A DNA stretch of 64,000 nt from Bacillus yapensis. GTDB taxonomy: Bacteria > Bacillota > Bacilli > Bacillales > Cytobacillaceae. The stretch spans positions 105,138-169,137 of the forward strand of contig NZ_SUND01000010.1 of NCBI RefSeq assembly GCF_005280205.1. Reading direction: 5' to 3'. The stretch's first letter is position 1. Every line of letters starts with the position of its first letter. This document shows, in pieces, positions 51,622-61,589 of this stretch. The position numbers and the translations under genes were made by a program. A model generated the notes under the pieces. The model made no database searches and had not been told where the DNA came from. It saw nothing but the letters and a program-made list of their open reading frames with translations.

Positions 51622-52611
51622 ATGAGAAAAGGATATGGAACGATCATTAATAAAAATTCACCTATGACCATTACGGAAATTGATGCGATTTTAGAATCGA
51701 TGAAAGAGAATAAAGAGCCTATTCACCAATCAATAGATCTGCATCCATATAGCCACCTAATGACAAAAGAAATCGCGAAAGAAATTGATGCAGCGACGAA
51801 GCATATGAAAGAACTATTTAAGGATATTGGTAATGGAGGAAAGCTTTCATTAGAAATTATCCAAGAGAATATTGTTCCAACAATCCGACAGGCAGCTGAA
51901 ATACCCCACTTATACCACTTATTCTATGAATTAAATGAAAAAGATGAATATACATATAGGCACACAATTTGTGTTGGAATTATTGCGACGATGATTGGAA
52001 AGTGGTTGAACCTGCCACCAAAGGATTTGAATGATTTAACGTTAGGGGCTACCCTGCATGATATCGGGAAAGCGAAAATATCAGTAGAAATACTACATAA
52101 ACCTGGAAAGCTTACAAAAGAAGAATACGATGAAATGAAGCTTCATACTATTTATGGTTATGAATTATTGAAAAATATTGACTCGATTAATGAAAATGTA
52201 GCACTTATTGCTTTGCAACATCATGAGAGAGAAGATGGAAAGGGCTATCCAATGGGACTCACTGGTCACCAAATTGGATATTTATCCAAAATAGTAGCCG
52301 TTGCAGATGTTTTCCATGCTATGTCTTCTACAAGAGTGTATCATCAGGCTTCTCCTTTTTATGAGGTTATGAAACAAATGCAAAATGACGCATTTGGAAA
52401 GCTCGAACCCAATATTGTCTTAACCTTCATAAATAAGATCATGAATACTTTAGTAGGGAAAAGAGTAATGCTTACGGACCGAAGCGAGGGGATGATTCTC
52501 ATGATTGACCCTTACGATCCGATTCGATGTTTAGTTCAAACGGATGAGCGATTAATTGACTTAAGATATAGTCAAAGCTTACAAATTGAAAAGGTACTAG
52601 AAGAAATATGA
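51622..52611 (+). CDS. HD-GYP domain protein
   Basis: A 329-aa protein (338 aa if TTG 51595 is used; both have ribosome sites, GAGGGG and AGGTGG). HD-GYP domain at about 115-280: ATLHDIGKAKI (HD pair), LQHHEREDGKGYPMG (HH and GYP). That set is typical of cyclic-di-GMP phosphodiesterases. The N-terminus (about 90 residues) is helical with no sensor recognised; the C-terminus is a short beta-rich extension. It is monocistronic with a strong terminator. Confidence 0.88.
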   Translation: MRKGYGTIINKNSPMTITEIDAILESMKENKEPIHQSIDLHPYSHLMTKEIAKEIDAATKHMKELFKDIGNGGKLSLEIIQENIVPTIRQAAEIPHLYHLFYELNEKDEYTYRHTICVGIIATMIGKWLNLPPKDLNDLTLGATLHDIGKAKISVEILHKPGKLTKEEYDEMKLHTIYGYELLKNIDSINENVALIALQHHEREDGKGYPMGLTGHQIGYLSKIVAVADVFHAMSSTRVYHQASPFYEVMKQMQNDAFGKLEPNIVLTFINKIMNTLVGKRVMLTDRSEGMILMIDPYDPIRCLVQTDERLIDLRYSQSLQIEKVLEEI

Positions 52612-52629
52612 ATGTCATGTAATTTAAGA

Positions 52630-52678
52630 AAAGTTAAAGCAAAGGCGCCTAAGCTGTGCCTTTGCTTTAACTTTTCTG
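52630..52678 (+). terminator. Terminator after the HD-GYP gene
   Basis: A 16-bp stem, AAAGTTAAAGCAAAGGC with its complement (52630-52645, 52658-52673), followed by TTTTCTG. Confidence 0.9.
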
Positions 52679-52893
52679 TCAAAAATTTTTCTCCTTTTTT
52701 ATTCATATTGAGGTACAATAAAAACGTGAGTCGACTTTAACAAGTACGTTGGAAACATAAAAAACGAACAGAATTATATGTGATGGATCTACGATTTCTC
52801 TGTGAATTTAAGTCTCAAGAGAAAGTTCGTTTTTTTAAAAGTGAGCAATTGATTAAAGTAAGTGAATTTGTAAAATTGGAAGTGAGCAATTCT

Positions 52894-53931
52894 ATGAAAC
52901 TCATTATTGCAGAAAAGCCGGACCAAGGTTTGACGCTAGCATCCGTTTATAAAATGAAACGTAAGCAAGGTTATATCGAAGTTCTACCAAATGAAGTATT
53001 CCCCAATGGAGCGTATGTCACCTGGGCAATCGGACATATCACTCAGCTAATTCCCCCCGAAAAATATGACACGAACTGGAAGAAATGGTCCCTTCAAACC
53101 TTACCCATGATTCCCACTCAATTCCAATATGAAGTTTCAAAGGATAAATGGAAGCAATATTCGATTATCCAACAGCTTCTTTCTGATCCACAAGTGACTG
53201 AAGTTATTCACGCAGGTGATGCGGGGCGAGAAGGTGAATTGATCGTTCGGAATATCCTTCGTTTAACAAAATGTGATAAACCGATGAAGCGCCTTTGGAT
53301 TTCATCCTTGACGAAGAAGGCCATTCACGAAGGATTTCTAAGTTTATTAACTGAAAATGATACAAGAAACCTCTATTATGAAGCCTATACAAGGGCATGT
53401 GCTGATTGGGTTGTCGGAATGAATGCCTCAAGACTTTATAGTCTGTTACTTCAACAACAAGGGTTTTCGGATGTGTTTTCAGTTGGACGAGTTCAAACAC
53501 CGACACTTGCCCTTATTGTTAAAAGAGAACTTGAAATCGATTCATTTGTTTCTGAGCCTTTTTGGGAGGTCAAAGCAAAATTCCAAATCGATAAGAAGAA
53601 GTATGAAGGTAAATGGGAAAAAGAAGGAGAAACAAGAATCGATTCTAAGGAAATGGCAGAAAAAATTTCTGCTTTCTGTGAGGGAAAAGAAGCTGTCGTT
53701 GCCGATGTGCAAGCTGAAAAAAAGGAATACTTGCCGCCATTTCTCTATAATTTATCTTCTTTGCAGGCAGACGCGAATCGTCGTTTTAAATTTTCACCAA
53801 AGAAAACACTGGATATTGTGCAGCAGCTATATCAAAAGGGAATCGTTTCCTATCCTCGTTCTTTATATACAAAAAAGGATATGGACATAATTGATAGAAT
53901 AGGAGAAAAGTTGAATTATAACGGTTTATAG
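52894..53931 (+). pseudogene. topB: topB (topoisomerase III) truncated after its catalytic tyrosine
   Basis: Native topB start at ATG 52894 (GGAAGTGAG upstream). The first 320 or so residues are normal: the TOPRIM domain (MKLIIAEKP, then HAGDAGREGELIV), the archway and LSSLQADANRRFKFSPKKTL, up to the active site IVSYPRS, with Tyr at about residue 320 (codon 53851-53853). The usual continuation (D-S-R...) is missing. Instead 22 unrelated residues (LYTKKDMDIIDRIG...) lead to a stop at 53931. A normal TopB has about 720 residues, so half the protein, including domains II-IV, is gone. The break is where the mobile element begins. Confidence 0.9.
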
Positions 53932-53945
53932 CATGTCCATATGTT

Positions 53946-53972
53946 GTGGACATAATGAAAGTGGACATAATG
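53946..53972. repeat. GTGGACATAATG direct repeats at the element end
   Basis: GTGGACATAATG occurs at 53946-53957 and 53961-53972. A related ATGGACATAATT begins at 53881 and an inverted ATGTCCA stands at about 53933-53939. All lie in the first 115 bp of the element, so they may be recombinase-binding sites. Confidence 0.5.
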
Positions 53973-53994
53973 GGGTAATTAGTATTTCCGCGAA

Positions 53995-54077
53995 AACCAT
54001 AACCGGAGACCCGTAACCATAACCGCAGACCCGTAAAAACCATAACCGCAAACCCGTAACCATAACCGGAGACCAAT
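53995..54077. repeat. Four 20-bp direct repeats at the element left end
   Basis: Units at 53995-54014, 54015-54034, 54038-54057 and 54058-54077; consensus AACCATAACCGSARACCCGT, the last unit ending CCAAT. Units 1-2 and 3-4 are head to tail, with three extra A between units 2 and 3. No spacer between units, so this is not a CRISPR. Confidence 0.85.
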
Positions 54078-54435
54078 TACAGGTATTTAGATTATTTGGG
54101 ACAATCTATATTTATATTTTATACAATAGCTATTCATTCATAATAAAATTTAAACTTTTTAGTAAGAAGAATAGCACGTCGGCTTTTTCAAAACCTCTAT
54201 ATCAAAAACTTCTAATTTTTAATATATCCTTTTTTATTGGTTCCTTCACTAAATTCCCTAAATAAATCTTCAGATTGACAGGCCGAAAAACTTTAAAAAA
54301 TATAAAATATTAATTATGAGTTCAAATATTAAAGTTTAGTAGTTATTATGTTTTAAATGATTTACTCTTTGTATTTTTAGAACTTGAGTGGATAGACAAT
54401 TTTCATTATTGTTATGAAGGGAGAAAAACATCAAG
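54078..54435. other. AT-rich gap between the repeats and the element topoisomerase gene
   Basis: About 360 very AT-rich bases with stops in all frames and no supported gene. It must hold the promoter of the topoisomerase gene. GGGAGAAAAACATCAAG is the ribosome site at its right end. Confidence 0.6.
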
Positions 54436-56586
54436 ATGAGCAAAACACTAATACTAACAGAAAAGCCTTCTGTAGCTAAAAATATAGCAGATGCACTAAA
54501 AATAAAAAGTAGACAGGATGGTTATTTTGAGGGCAACGATTATATTATCACATGGGCTTTTGGTCACCTATTACAGTTATTTGATGCAAAAGATTATGAT
54601 GAGAAAATGGCAAAATGGAGAACAGAAAACTTTCCATTTATTCCTGATAAATTTAGATATAAGGTGAAATCAAATCAAAAAAATCGTGATAAAGAAGATT
54701 TAGGCGCAAAAAAACAATTGAAGATCATATATAGTCTAATTAAAAGAAATGATGTTACTAATCTTATATCTGCGTGTGACTATGATAGAGAGGGCCAAAT
54801 TATTGGAGATACGATCTTATATAAGATAAGACATGGTAAAAAGGTTTATCGTTTACTATTAAATGAGTGGACACCGAATGAAATACTAAAGGGTCTTAAT
54901 AATATAATATCCAATGATGAGATGATTCCTTTAAGAAATGCAGGTATAGGTAGACAATGGGCGGATTGGACAATAGGAATTAACCTTACTTCTATGGCAA
55001 CTTTAAAATATCAAGAGGGTAAAGGACAAGCACTTAATATTGGACGAGTTTTGCTACCAACTTTAAAGATTATTTATGACAGAGATAAAGAAATAGAAAA
55101 TTTCGTTCCAGAAGATTATTTTAAACTAAAAGCATTATTTGCAACCCTATCAGGTAGTGAATATGAAGGGATTTATCATCTTAACAATGAGGATAAATTT
55201 AAAGATAAACAAATTCTAATGGATATTCATTCCCTTTTGTCTGGAAAAGAGGGAGCCGTATCTGAAAAAAACGTTGAGAAGAAAAATGAATATCCTCCCT
55301 ATTTATTTAATTTATCCAATCTTCAAGGGTTTATTACGAACAAATATCAGGGCTGGACTTCGGACAAAGTTTTGCGGATTTCACAATCATTGTATGAGAA
55401 AAAACTAATTACCTATCCCCGGACCTCAAGCAATTTTTTGGATGAAAGTCTTGTTGAACGGGCAGAAAATGTTTTGAATGTTCTAAAAAAGGGACTGCCT
55501 TATGAAAGTGAACTGAGATTTACAAGAACAAAAAGGGTATTTAATAATGAGAAGGTTGAAAGCCACAGTGCCATTATTCCAACGTATTTAGTCCCTAAAT
55601 CATTGACTAAAGATGAAATGATTGTATATAATGCTGTGAAAAATAGGTTCTTAATGCAATTTATGCCTATAGCGGAATATGAAGAGACTACTCTAACCAC
55701 AATTGTAAATAATGTAGAGGGAGAATTTTTATCAAAAGGAAGGGTTCAATTAGTCGAAGGTTGGAAAAAGGTTGAGGAAATAGAAACAAAAGAATCCACT
55801 CTTCCATTTGTAGAAATTAATGAAAATGTCACTGTCAAAAATCATGAAGTAACAGCAAATAAAACTAAACCACCTAAATATCATACAGAAAAGACTCTAT
55901 TACGAGTTATGGAAACTTGTGGTAAGAAGTATGATGATAGCGATGATAATGAAATCATGAATTCTATTTTAAATGGATTTAGTATTGGTACACCAGCAAC
56001 AAGAGCAGAGACCATAAAAAAACTAAAAGATGTAGGATATATTACTACCCACAAAAAATATCTACAATGTACAGAATTGGGGAAACAACTCGTTGAAATG
56101 TTTCCGGTAAAAGAACTATTTGACTTAGGGTTTACCGGAAAACTTGAAAAAACCCTTCATGACATAGAAAAAGGTAAGCTTCGTAAAGAGGAATTTTTGA
56201 ATTTTATTTTTGATTTTACGAATCAGGCAGTTGTAAAGATAAAAGAAGATCAAGGTCCTTCTTTAAAAAAGATTCCTAACAAGAATACTTATGAGAATCT
56301 TGGGAGTTGTCCAAATTGTAAACACCCTGTCATCGAAGGTGAGAAAGGTTTTGGCTGCAGTAACTGGAAGAATGGTTGTAAATTTGTCATTTGGAAAAAT
56401 GATAAATATTTAGCATCTATGAAAAAGAAACCAACTAAAACAATGGTTAAAAGTCTCTTGAAAAATGGAGTCGTTTTGGTTAAAGGATTAACAAGTAAAA
56501 AAGGTAAAAAATTTGATGCAAATTTACGATATGAAAAAAACTCTGAAAACGACTATTATAGTTGGAAGATGGAGTTCGATAAATAG
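54436..56586 (+). CDS. Complete topoisomerase III of the mobile element
   Basis: A 716-aa type IA topoisomerase. TOPRIM: LILTEKPSVAKNIADAL at the start, then SACDYDREGQIIGDTI. Catalytic tyrosine in KLITYPRTSS (about residue 330). The C-terminus has a four-cysteine zinc ribbon, CPNCKHPVI and GFGCSNWKNGCKF. It is full length, unlike the broken native topB, and clearly divergent from it (ITYPRTSSNF versus IVSYPRS). It is like topoisomerases carried by conjugative elements and plasmids. It may restore the activity lost by insertion. Confidence 0.93.
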   Translation: MSKTLILTEKPSVAKNIADALKIKSRQDGYFEGNDYIITWAFGHLLQLFDAKDYDEKMAKWRTENFPFIPDKFRYKVKSNQKNRDKEDLGAKKQLKIIYSLIKRNDVTNLISACDYDREGQIIGDTILYKIRHGKKVYRLLLNEWTPNEILKGLNNIISNDEMIPLRNAGIGRQWADWTIGINLTSMATLKYQEGKGQALNIGRVLLPTLKIIYDRDKEIENFVPEDYFKLKALFATLSGSEYEGIYHLNNEDKFKDKQILMDIHSLLSGKEGAVSEKNVEKKNEYPPYLFNLSNLQGFITNKYQGWTSDKVLRISQSLYEKKLITYPRTSSNFLDESLVERAENVLNVLKKGLPYESELRFTRTKRVFNNEKVESHSAIIPTYLVPKSLTKDEMIVYNAVKNRFLMQFMPIAEYEETTLTTIVNNVEGEFLSKGRVQLVEGWKKVEEIETKESTLPFVEINENVTVKNHEVTANKTKPPKYHTEKTLLRVMETCGKKYDDSDDNEIMNSILNGFSIGTPATRAETIKKLKDVGYITTHKKYLQCTELGKQLVEMFPVKELFDLGFTGKLEKTLHDIEKGKLRKEEFLNFIFDFTNQAVVKIKEDQGPSLKKIPNKNTYENLGSCPNCKHPVIEGEKGFGCSNWKNGCKFVIWKNDKYLASMKKKPTKTMVKSLLKNGVVLVKGLTSKKGKKFDANLRYEKNSENDYYSWKMEFDK

Positions 56587-56599
56587 TATTGGTATAGAT

Positions 56600-56632
56600 A
56601 GAGATGGGTTAGTAAAAAACCCATCTTTTTTA
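56600..56632 (+). terminator. Terminator after the element topoisomerase
   Basis: AGATGGGTT / AACCCATCT (56602-56610, 56618-56626) followed by TTTTT. The recombinase operon therefore has its own promoter in 56627-56715. Confidence 0.85.
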
Positions 56633-56715
56633 TTAAACTTAATAAAAGTTATGTATACAAGTTATGTAGAATTTTATAGAATTAAGGTAATAAAAGAAAT
56701 GGAGTAAGCGCACAC

Positions 56716-57651
56716 ATGATCGAAAAATTTATCAATGAATTAGAAAGACAAGGATTGTCTAAAAATACGATTAAGAGCTATGTATTTGACATTGTTCAGT
56801 TTTACGACTGGTTAAAAAGTAAGGAACTGGACCCCAAAATAACAGAAGAAGTGCTAACTGAATACACAATATTTTTATATTCCAAATATAGTGAAAATAC
56901 TGTTTTGAGGAAAATTAAGAGTGTCACTCGGTATAACAAATATTTGTATCATATTGGAGAATCTCCATTAGTAATTGAGCCAAATGAAATAATCAAAATT
57001 AAAACAAACAACTGGACTATGAGAATGATGAGTATTAATGAATTTGATAGACTACGGCAAACAATATTAGAAGGTCAAAATAAGAGGGATATTCTTATAT
57101 TTCACTTATTATACGGAACTTGTTGCAGGATTTCTGAACTTATTAATATTGAACTGGATGATATAGAAATTACTGATCCATCACAAGGTTATATACAATT
57201 TAAAATTTTAAAAAGTGGAAAATTCCCCACTCCTATAAGAAAAATTAGCATAACTGAACCTCTTATTAAAATGATAAAAGATTATTTAGAAGTCAGACCC
57301 ATTTATCAAAGTAAGAAACTATTAATTGGACAAAAAGGTCCAATGACAAGGGATGCAATTAACAAAATGTTTCGGAAATACAGTTCGATAGCTAATATTA
57401 ATTATACGGTTTCACCTCAAATGTTAAGACGTATGGGGATTTTTAACTTGTTAGTATTAGCACAAAATGAACCATTTGAAATATCTTATATATCTAAAAT
57501 TGCTAGATATACAACTGAATCATATACAGAAAAAATTTACGAGTCTTTATGTTCTAATTTAAAAGGGAACTTAGAACTTCAATCCTTTGAAACCAGATAT
57601 ATCAATTTAGGGTGGGGGAACGATGGGGAGAAACCAAAGAAAGATTGTTAG
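56716..57651 (+). CDS. Tyrosine recombinase 1 (311 aa, noncanonical active site)
   Basis: N-terminal SAM-like core-binding domain (IEKFINELERQGLSKNTI..., about 1-85) and C-terminal catalytic domain. Arg I is present in GTCCRISEL (R138) and a Lys in LKSGK (about K166). The HxxR box reads SPQMLRRMG, so His is Gln (Q235) with R238 kept. The GH before the nucleophile is missing (Y265-T266). The probable nucleophile is Y275 (TEKIY). Both catalytic histidines are thus substituted. First gene of the operon; it overlaps the next by 29 bases. Confidence 0.85.
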   Translation: MIEKFINELERQGLSKNTIKSYVFDIVQFYDWLKSKELDPKITEEVLTEYTIFLYSKYSENTVLRKIKSVTRYNKYLYHIGESPLVIEPNEIIKIKTNNWTMRMMSINEFDRLRQTILEGQNKRDILIFHLLYGTCCRISELINIELDDIEITDPSQGYIQFKILKSGKFPTPIRKISITEPLIKMIKDYLEVRPIYQSKKLLIGQKGPMTRDAINKMFRKYSSIANINYTVSPQMLRRMGIFNLLVLAQNEPFEISYISKIARYTTESYTEKIYESLCSNLKGNLELQSFETRYINLGWGNDGEKPKKDC

Positions 57652-58804
57652 TATAAAACCTAATGTGAAATTTGTTGTACGTGCAATAATGGCCCAATAT
57701 GCAGAAACTTCAACAGGTGAGCCAATAGAAAAACAATATGCGTGTATAAAAATTAAAAATGAAGACACAAACGTTGAAGTAATTCATCCTCTTTCAACAG
57801 AATTTATATTAGATAATTGGAAAAACGCCCAGTACAATACTATGAAAGCACCGGCAAATACTATAGCGATGTTTTTAAATTTTTTAATAAGCGATAAGAG
57901 TAATAAAGTTAAAAGTCTTATAGAATTAAAATCAGACCATGTAATAAATTTTTTATCTGAGCTTTCTTATAAAAGGACACCTAAAAATACGGTCAAGAAA
58001 CATGAGAAATATATAGAAAAGTTCTTTGATTTTCTAAATGAAAAAAAGATCATTGATCATACTTTGAAAATTAAAGATGTTCAATACTTTTACAGTAAAC
58101 CGAAACCGAGACTCCATAAATTACCAGATGAATATATTCTAACCTTTTTAGAAATTGCCTATCAAACAGATAGTAAAATTGCGTTTGCACTTTATTTACA
58201 ATTCTTTGGTGGACTCCGAACCGGAGAGATATGTAATCTTAGAATAAAAGATTTACAGCTTATAGGGGATAAAGGAGAATATGGTTTTATCGTGGATCTT
58301 TCTGAGGATCGAAACTTGAGAAAGGACATCACTAATACATCGGGGTCTAGCTATATTAAAAGTAAAAGAAGGCAAATTGTTTTTGGATTTAAGGATTGGT
58401 CAACTTTATTTTATGAAAAACACATGAATAATTTAACAGATGTTATGAAATTAAATGGAGAAACCCCACTATTTCCTAATCAAAAAGGATTAGCCATGAC
58501 AGGTAACAATTACTATTACCATTTTAATAAAACAAAGAAAATATTTCTGAAGTACCTTAGAGATTCGGAGAATATGGCGGATAGAAATAATGCTTTAGCG
58601 CTTGAAGCTGAGAGATGGGCTAGTCATATAGGTAGGGGGATATTTTCTAACTTATTGGCTGAAGAAGCTGATAATTTATATGATGTGAGTTTTCCAAGAG
58701 GGGACAAAGGTTTTGACTCAGTAAAACCATATCTAGCTAGCACAAAACGAATTAAAGAAAAGCTAGAAAAAAAGATAGATGAAATATATAAGAAAAAAGA
58801 ATAA
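57623..58804 (+). CDS. Tyrosine recombinase 2 (393 aa)
   Basis: Start ATG 57623 in GGGTGGGGGAACG context. N-terminal SAM-like region (TIAMFLNFLISDKSNKVKSL, about 80-99) and a catalytic domain: Arg I in FGGLRTGEI (R199), Lys in YIKSKRRQI (about 246-248), HxxR intact as SHIGR (H335, R338). The second His is replaced: Y370 (SVKPYLAST) is preceded nine residues earlier by D361. The stretch EAERWASHIGRGIFSNLLAE is family-like. It could be catalytically competent or an accessory subunit. Confidence 0.85.
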   Translation: MGRNQRKIVSIKPNVKFVVRAIMAQYAETSTGEPIEKQYACIKIKNEDTNVEVIHPLSTEFILDNWKNAQYNTMKAPANTIAMFLNFLISDKSNKVKSLIELKSDHVINFLSELSYKRTPKNTVKKHEKYIEKFFDFLNEKKIIDHTLKIKDVQYFYSKPKPRLHKLPDEYILTFLEIAYQTDSKIAFALYLQFFGGLRTGEICNLRIKDLQLIGDKGEYGFIVDLSEDRNLRKDITNTSGSSYIKSKRRQIVFGFKDWSTLFYEKHMNNLTDVMKLNGETPLFPNQKGLAMTGNNYYYHFNKTKKIFLKYLRDSENMADRNNALALEAERWASHIGRGIFSNLLAEEADNLYDVSFPRGDKGFDSVKPYLASTKRIKEKLEKKIDEIYKKKE

Positions 58805-58820
58805 AAGGGAGGTGTTAAGT

Positions 58821-61589
58821 TTGGAACTTAATGATCAAAATTTATATATTTCTGTTACCGAGGTCTCTAAACTGTTTTCGATAAATAGATCCACGGTACT
58901 AAAACTAATAAAAAAAGACGAGTTCCCAAACTGTTTTATTAATTCAAAGCAAGAGGGCTACCGAATACCAGTTACGGATATAGAGGCTTATAAAGAAAAA
59001 GTTACGAAAATAGAAGATGCTAAAAAAGACTTTTTATCAATTAGCGAAATGGCGGAAATCTCAGGGTGTACTAATGAGAAGATTAGAAGTGATTTGCGGA
59101 ACGGAAAAATTAAAAAATTTAGTAGAGATGAAAATAATAATTATATTGTGCATAAGGATATTTTTGACGAGTATATAAAAGAACACATTGAAAAAAATGG
59201 TTTTTTAACTTTAAATGAAGCATGTGAACGATTATCCTTATCAAAATTAACGATTCACACATATGGCCCAAGAAAAGTATTTCCTAATGCTATTATTAGA
59301 AATCAAACCGAGGGATATCTTATTCCAATATCAGATATAGAGGATTACGAAAATAAAAATGTCATACCAGAGGGATATGTAACTGTAAAACAGATAGCTG
59401 AAAAGTACAAACTTCATCCGGAGACAATAAGGGGACTAATAAGGAATAACGTATTAAAAAACCATAAAAAATATGTAAAGGATACCTATATAGTTTTAGC
59501 TTCAGAAGCAGAAGATTATTTTAAAGATATGCTTGAAATTAAAGAAAAATATGCAAATATAGATGAAGTATCCCAAATAATAGGATGTAATAAAGATACA
59601 ATAAGAAGTTATATAAAAAAAGGACTCATTAATGATTGCATACTAAGGTCAAACTCGGAGGGTTATCTCATCAATAGATTAGAAATAGACAAGATAAAAG
59701 AAATTTATTCACAGGAAAGACTTCCGTTACCAACAGGTTATATTTTCCCTGAAGATGTTATGCAATTGCTCGAAACAAGAAGCGTTCAAAGAGCAAGGGA
59801 AATTATAAAAAAGCATATGAAATCTGCCAAAAAGGTTACAAACGGTTTTAACAATATTGAATATTGGATTGTGCTAGAATCTGAAGTTATTCAGTACAAA
59901 CAAAAACTTGAAAATGATAGGTTTATCCCTCAAAGTCCCGGTGAATTCACCACTATTGATGCAGTTAACAAGTATAAGTTTGAAGTTGATAAGATTTCCA
60001 TCCCCTTAAAATTAGCCCAAACAGTCAAAATATACACGGAATATGCTTGTCAAAAGTTAGCTGAAAGTGAGGCAAGAGCAGAGACCCTTTCAAAAAAAAC
60101 TGCTTATTATATAAAAACTTTAAAGGCTTTAATTAAACATTTACCAAAGAGTATAAAAGAAATGACAGATGAAGATATTGAGAGTTTCTTAAATAATGAG
60201 AGTCAACCTAAATATGTTAAACAATACTTTATAGGTTTTGTTCAGTATTGCTCTGAAAATATTGAGGATTGTAACTTTTTTAATCGATACGCAACGTTTA
60301 ATGATCCAAATACTGATACTGATATATATTCCCTTGAAATTTTTAATAAATATTATAATCATGTTATAGATATAGAGCTGCACATAGAGAAAGCGATTAA
60401 ATATAAAACATATGCACAGGCATGGGTATATGTCATTATGCACTTAATGAATGCGTGGAGAAGTGGGGATATTATTTACGGTTTACCAACCATTGATTTT
60501 GTTGATTTACCAATCAAAGATTTAACATTTTTTGAGAATAATAGATTAAGGAAAGAAGAGGCAAGATTGATTGTAAATCAGGTTCATATAAAAGTTGGTC
60601 AAATGAAGATTTCGAAAACGGGGGCGCTTGGACAATTTCTTTGTTTAGATAGTTTGGTTGAACCGTTTGCAACAGCAATCAGTATTACGGAGTTACACCG
60701 TAGAAAATACAATGATAAATTAATGCTTACTTCAATTAGAGCAAATGGAATTAATAAAATGTTTTTTGAAAAAAAACTTGAACTATCTGGGTTCCATAGT
60801 GTCAAAATGAATAGAACATTGATTACCTACTTTTTCCACCATGTTTCTGAATCAGAAGGGGATGCACATTTATCCTATGAGGCAGCTCAAATTTTACGAA
60901 GCCACTTAAATGAAGATACAACCAAAGTTTATATAAAATTCTCTAGCCCACAAGGTACTCTTGATAGTATGGCCTTTAATATATGCGAAAGGGGTCATTT
61001 TGGTTGGGTTTATAATACCATGATAAATCTTGTGTTGCACCAAAATGAACAAAAACTGGAGGACAGAACCTCTTTAATTAAATCTTTAAGTGAAAAGTAT
61101 AAAGTAAATGAATTAGAAACGTATTCGTCCTTTTTACTTGCAGAAAGAATTAAAAAAGAATCTTTAGCACTTAGGCTTTCAAAGTTACCTAAAGAGGATC
61201 TAAAAAGATTAATTGTTAAAATATTTCGTGGAGAAATGCCAGCAAGGATGGCTTTCGCTCAATGTTTAACATATCCTGAATGCAAAAGTCCTGAACGAAC
61301 CACTTGTATTGGATGTGAGAACTTAATACCAACAGAATATTTATTATTTTCTATATCTGAACAGATTGAGACGAGCCTTTATAAAATTTACAATAGTGAA
61401 TTTGAATGGGATAAAGAACGAGAAAAGCATTTTCTAAAACAAATGTTTCTATTAATGAATGAGGCTATTGTTGAGAAAGGTAAAGAATATGTAGAGACCT
61501 TTATTGATCGCAAAAGAATCAAAAAATTATATGGAGCTATTCTTAAAGATAGAGAGGTGAAACAAATTGATAATTCAGAAAAAGGTTAA
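58821..61589 (+). CDS. Recombinase-like protein 3 with six N-terminal HTH domains (922 aa)
   Basis: Start TTG 58821 with GGGAGGTG six bases upstream. Six tandem MerR/excisionase-like HTH domains, about 9-58, 71-120, 128-178, 185-236, 245-294 and 307-363; several begin with the same phrase (YISVTEVSKLFSI, FLSISEMAEISGC, FLTLNEACERLSL, YVTVKQIAEKYKL). The C-terminal part resembles a recombinase: R547 in MNAWRSGDI, K for His in the HxxR box (K662-MN-R665), SHLNEDTTKVY with H695 and Y704 correctly nine apart. Then a cysteine cluster (CLTYPECKS, CIGCENL), like the Cys-rich end of Tn554 TnpB. It overlaps the next gene by 23 bases. Confidence 0.78.
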   Translation: MELNDQNLYISVTEVSKLFSINRSTVLKLIKKDEFPNCFINSKQEGYRIPVTDIEAYKEKVTKIEDAKKDFLSISEMAEISGCTNEKIRSDLRNGKIKKFSRDENNNYIVHKDIFDEYIKEHIEKNGFLTLNEACERLSLSKLTIHTYGPRKVFPNAIIRNQTEGYLIPISDIEDYENKNVIPEGYVTVKQIAEKYKLHPETIRGLIRNNVLKNHKKYVKDTYIVLASEAEDYFKDMLEIKEKYANIDEVSQIIGCNKDTIRSYIKKGLINDCILRSNSEGYLINRLEIDKIKEIYSQERLPLPTGYIFPEDVMQLLETRSVQRAREIIKKHMKSAKKVTNGFNNIEYWIVLESEVIQYKQKLENDRFIPQSPGEFTTIDAVNKYKFEVDKISIPLKLAQTVKIYTEYACQKLAESEARAETLSKKTAYYIKTLKALIKHLPKSIKEMTDEDIESFLNNESQPKYVKQYFIGFVQYCSENIEDCNFFNRYATFNDPNTDTDIYSLEIFNKYYNHVIDIELHIEKAIKYKTYAQAWVYVIMHLMNAWRSGDIIYGLPTIDFVDLPIKDLTFFENNRLRKEEARLIVNQVHIKVGQMKISKTGALGQFLCLDSLVEPFATAISITELHRRKYNDKLMLTSIRANGINKMFFEKKLELSGFHSVKMNRTLITYFFHHVSESEGDAHLSYEAAQILRSHLNEDTTKVYIKFSSPQGTLDSMAFNICERGHFGWVYNTMINLVLHQNEQKLEDRTSLIKSLSEKYKVNELETYSSFLLAERIKKESLALRLSKLPKEDLKRLIVKIFRGEMPARMAFAQCLTYPECKSPERTTCIGCENLIPTEYLLFSISEQIETSLYKIYNSEFEWDKEREKHFLKQMFLLMNEAIVEKGKEYVETFIDRKRIKKLYGAILKDREVKQIDNSEKG

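Noticed and set aside
53995..54077. Four 20-bp repeats as a CRISPR array
   Set aside because: Units are adjacent without spacers, and no cas gene is in the window.
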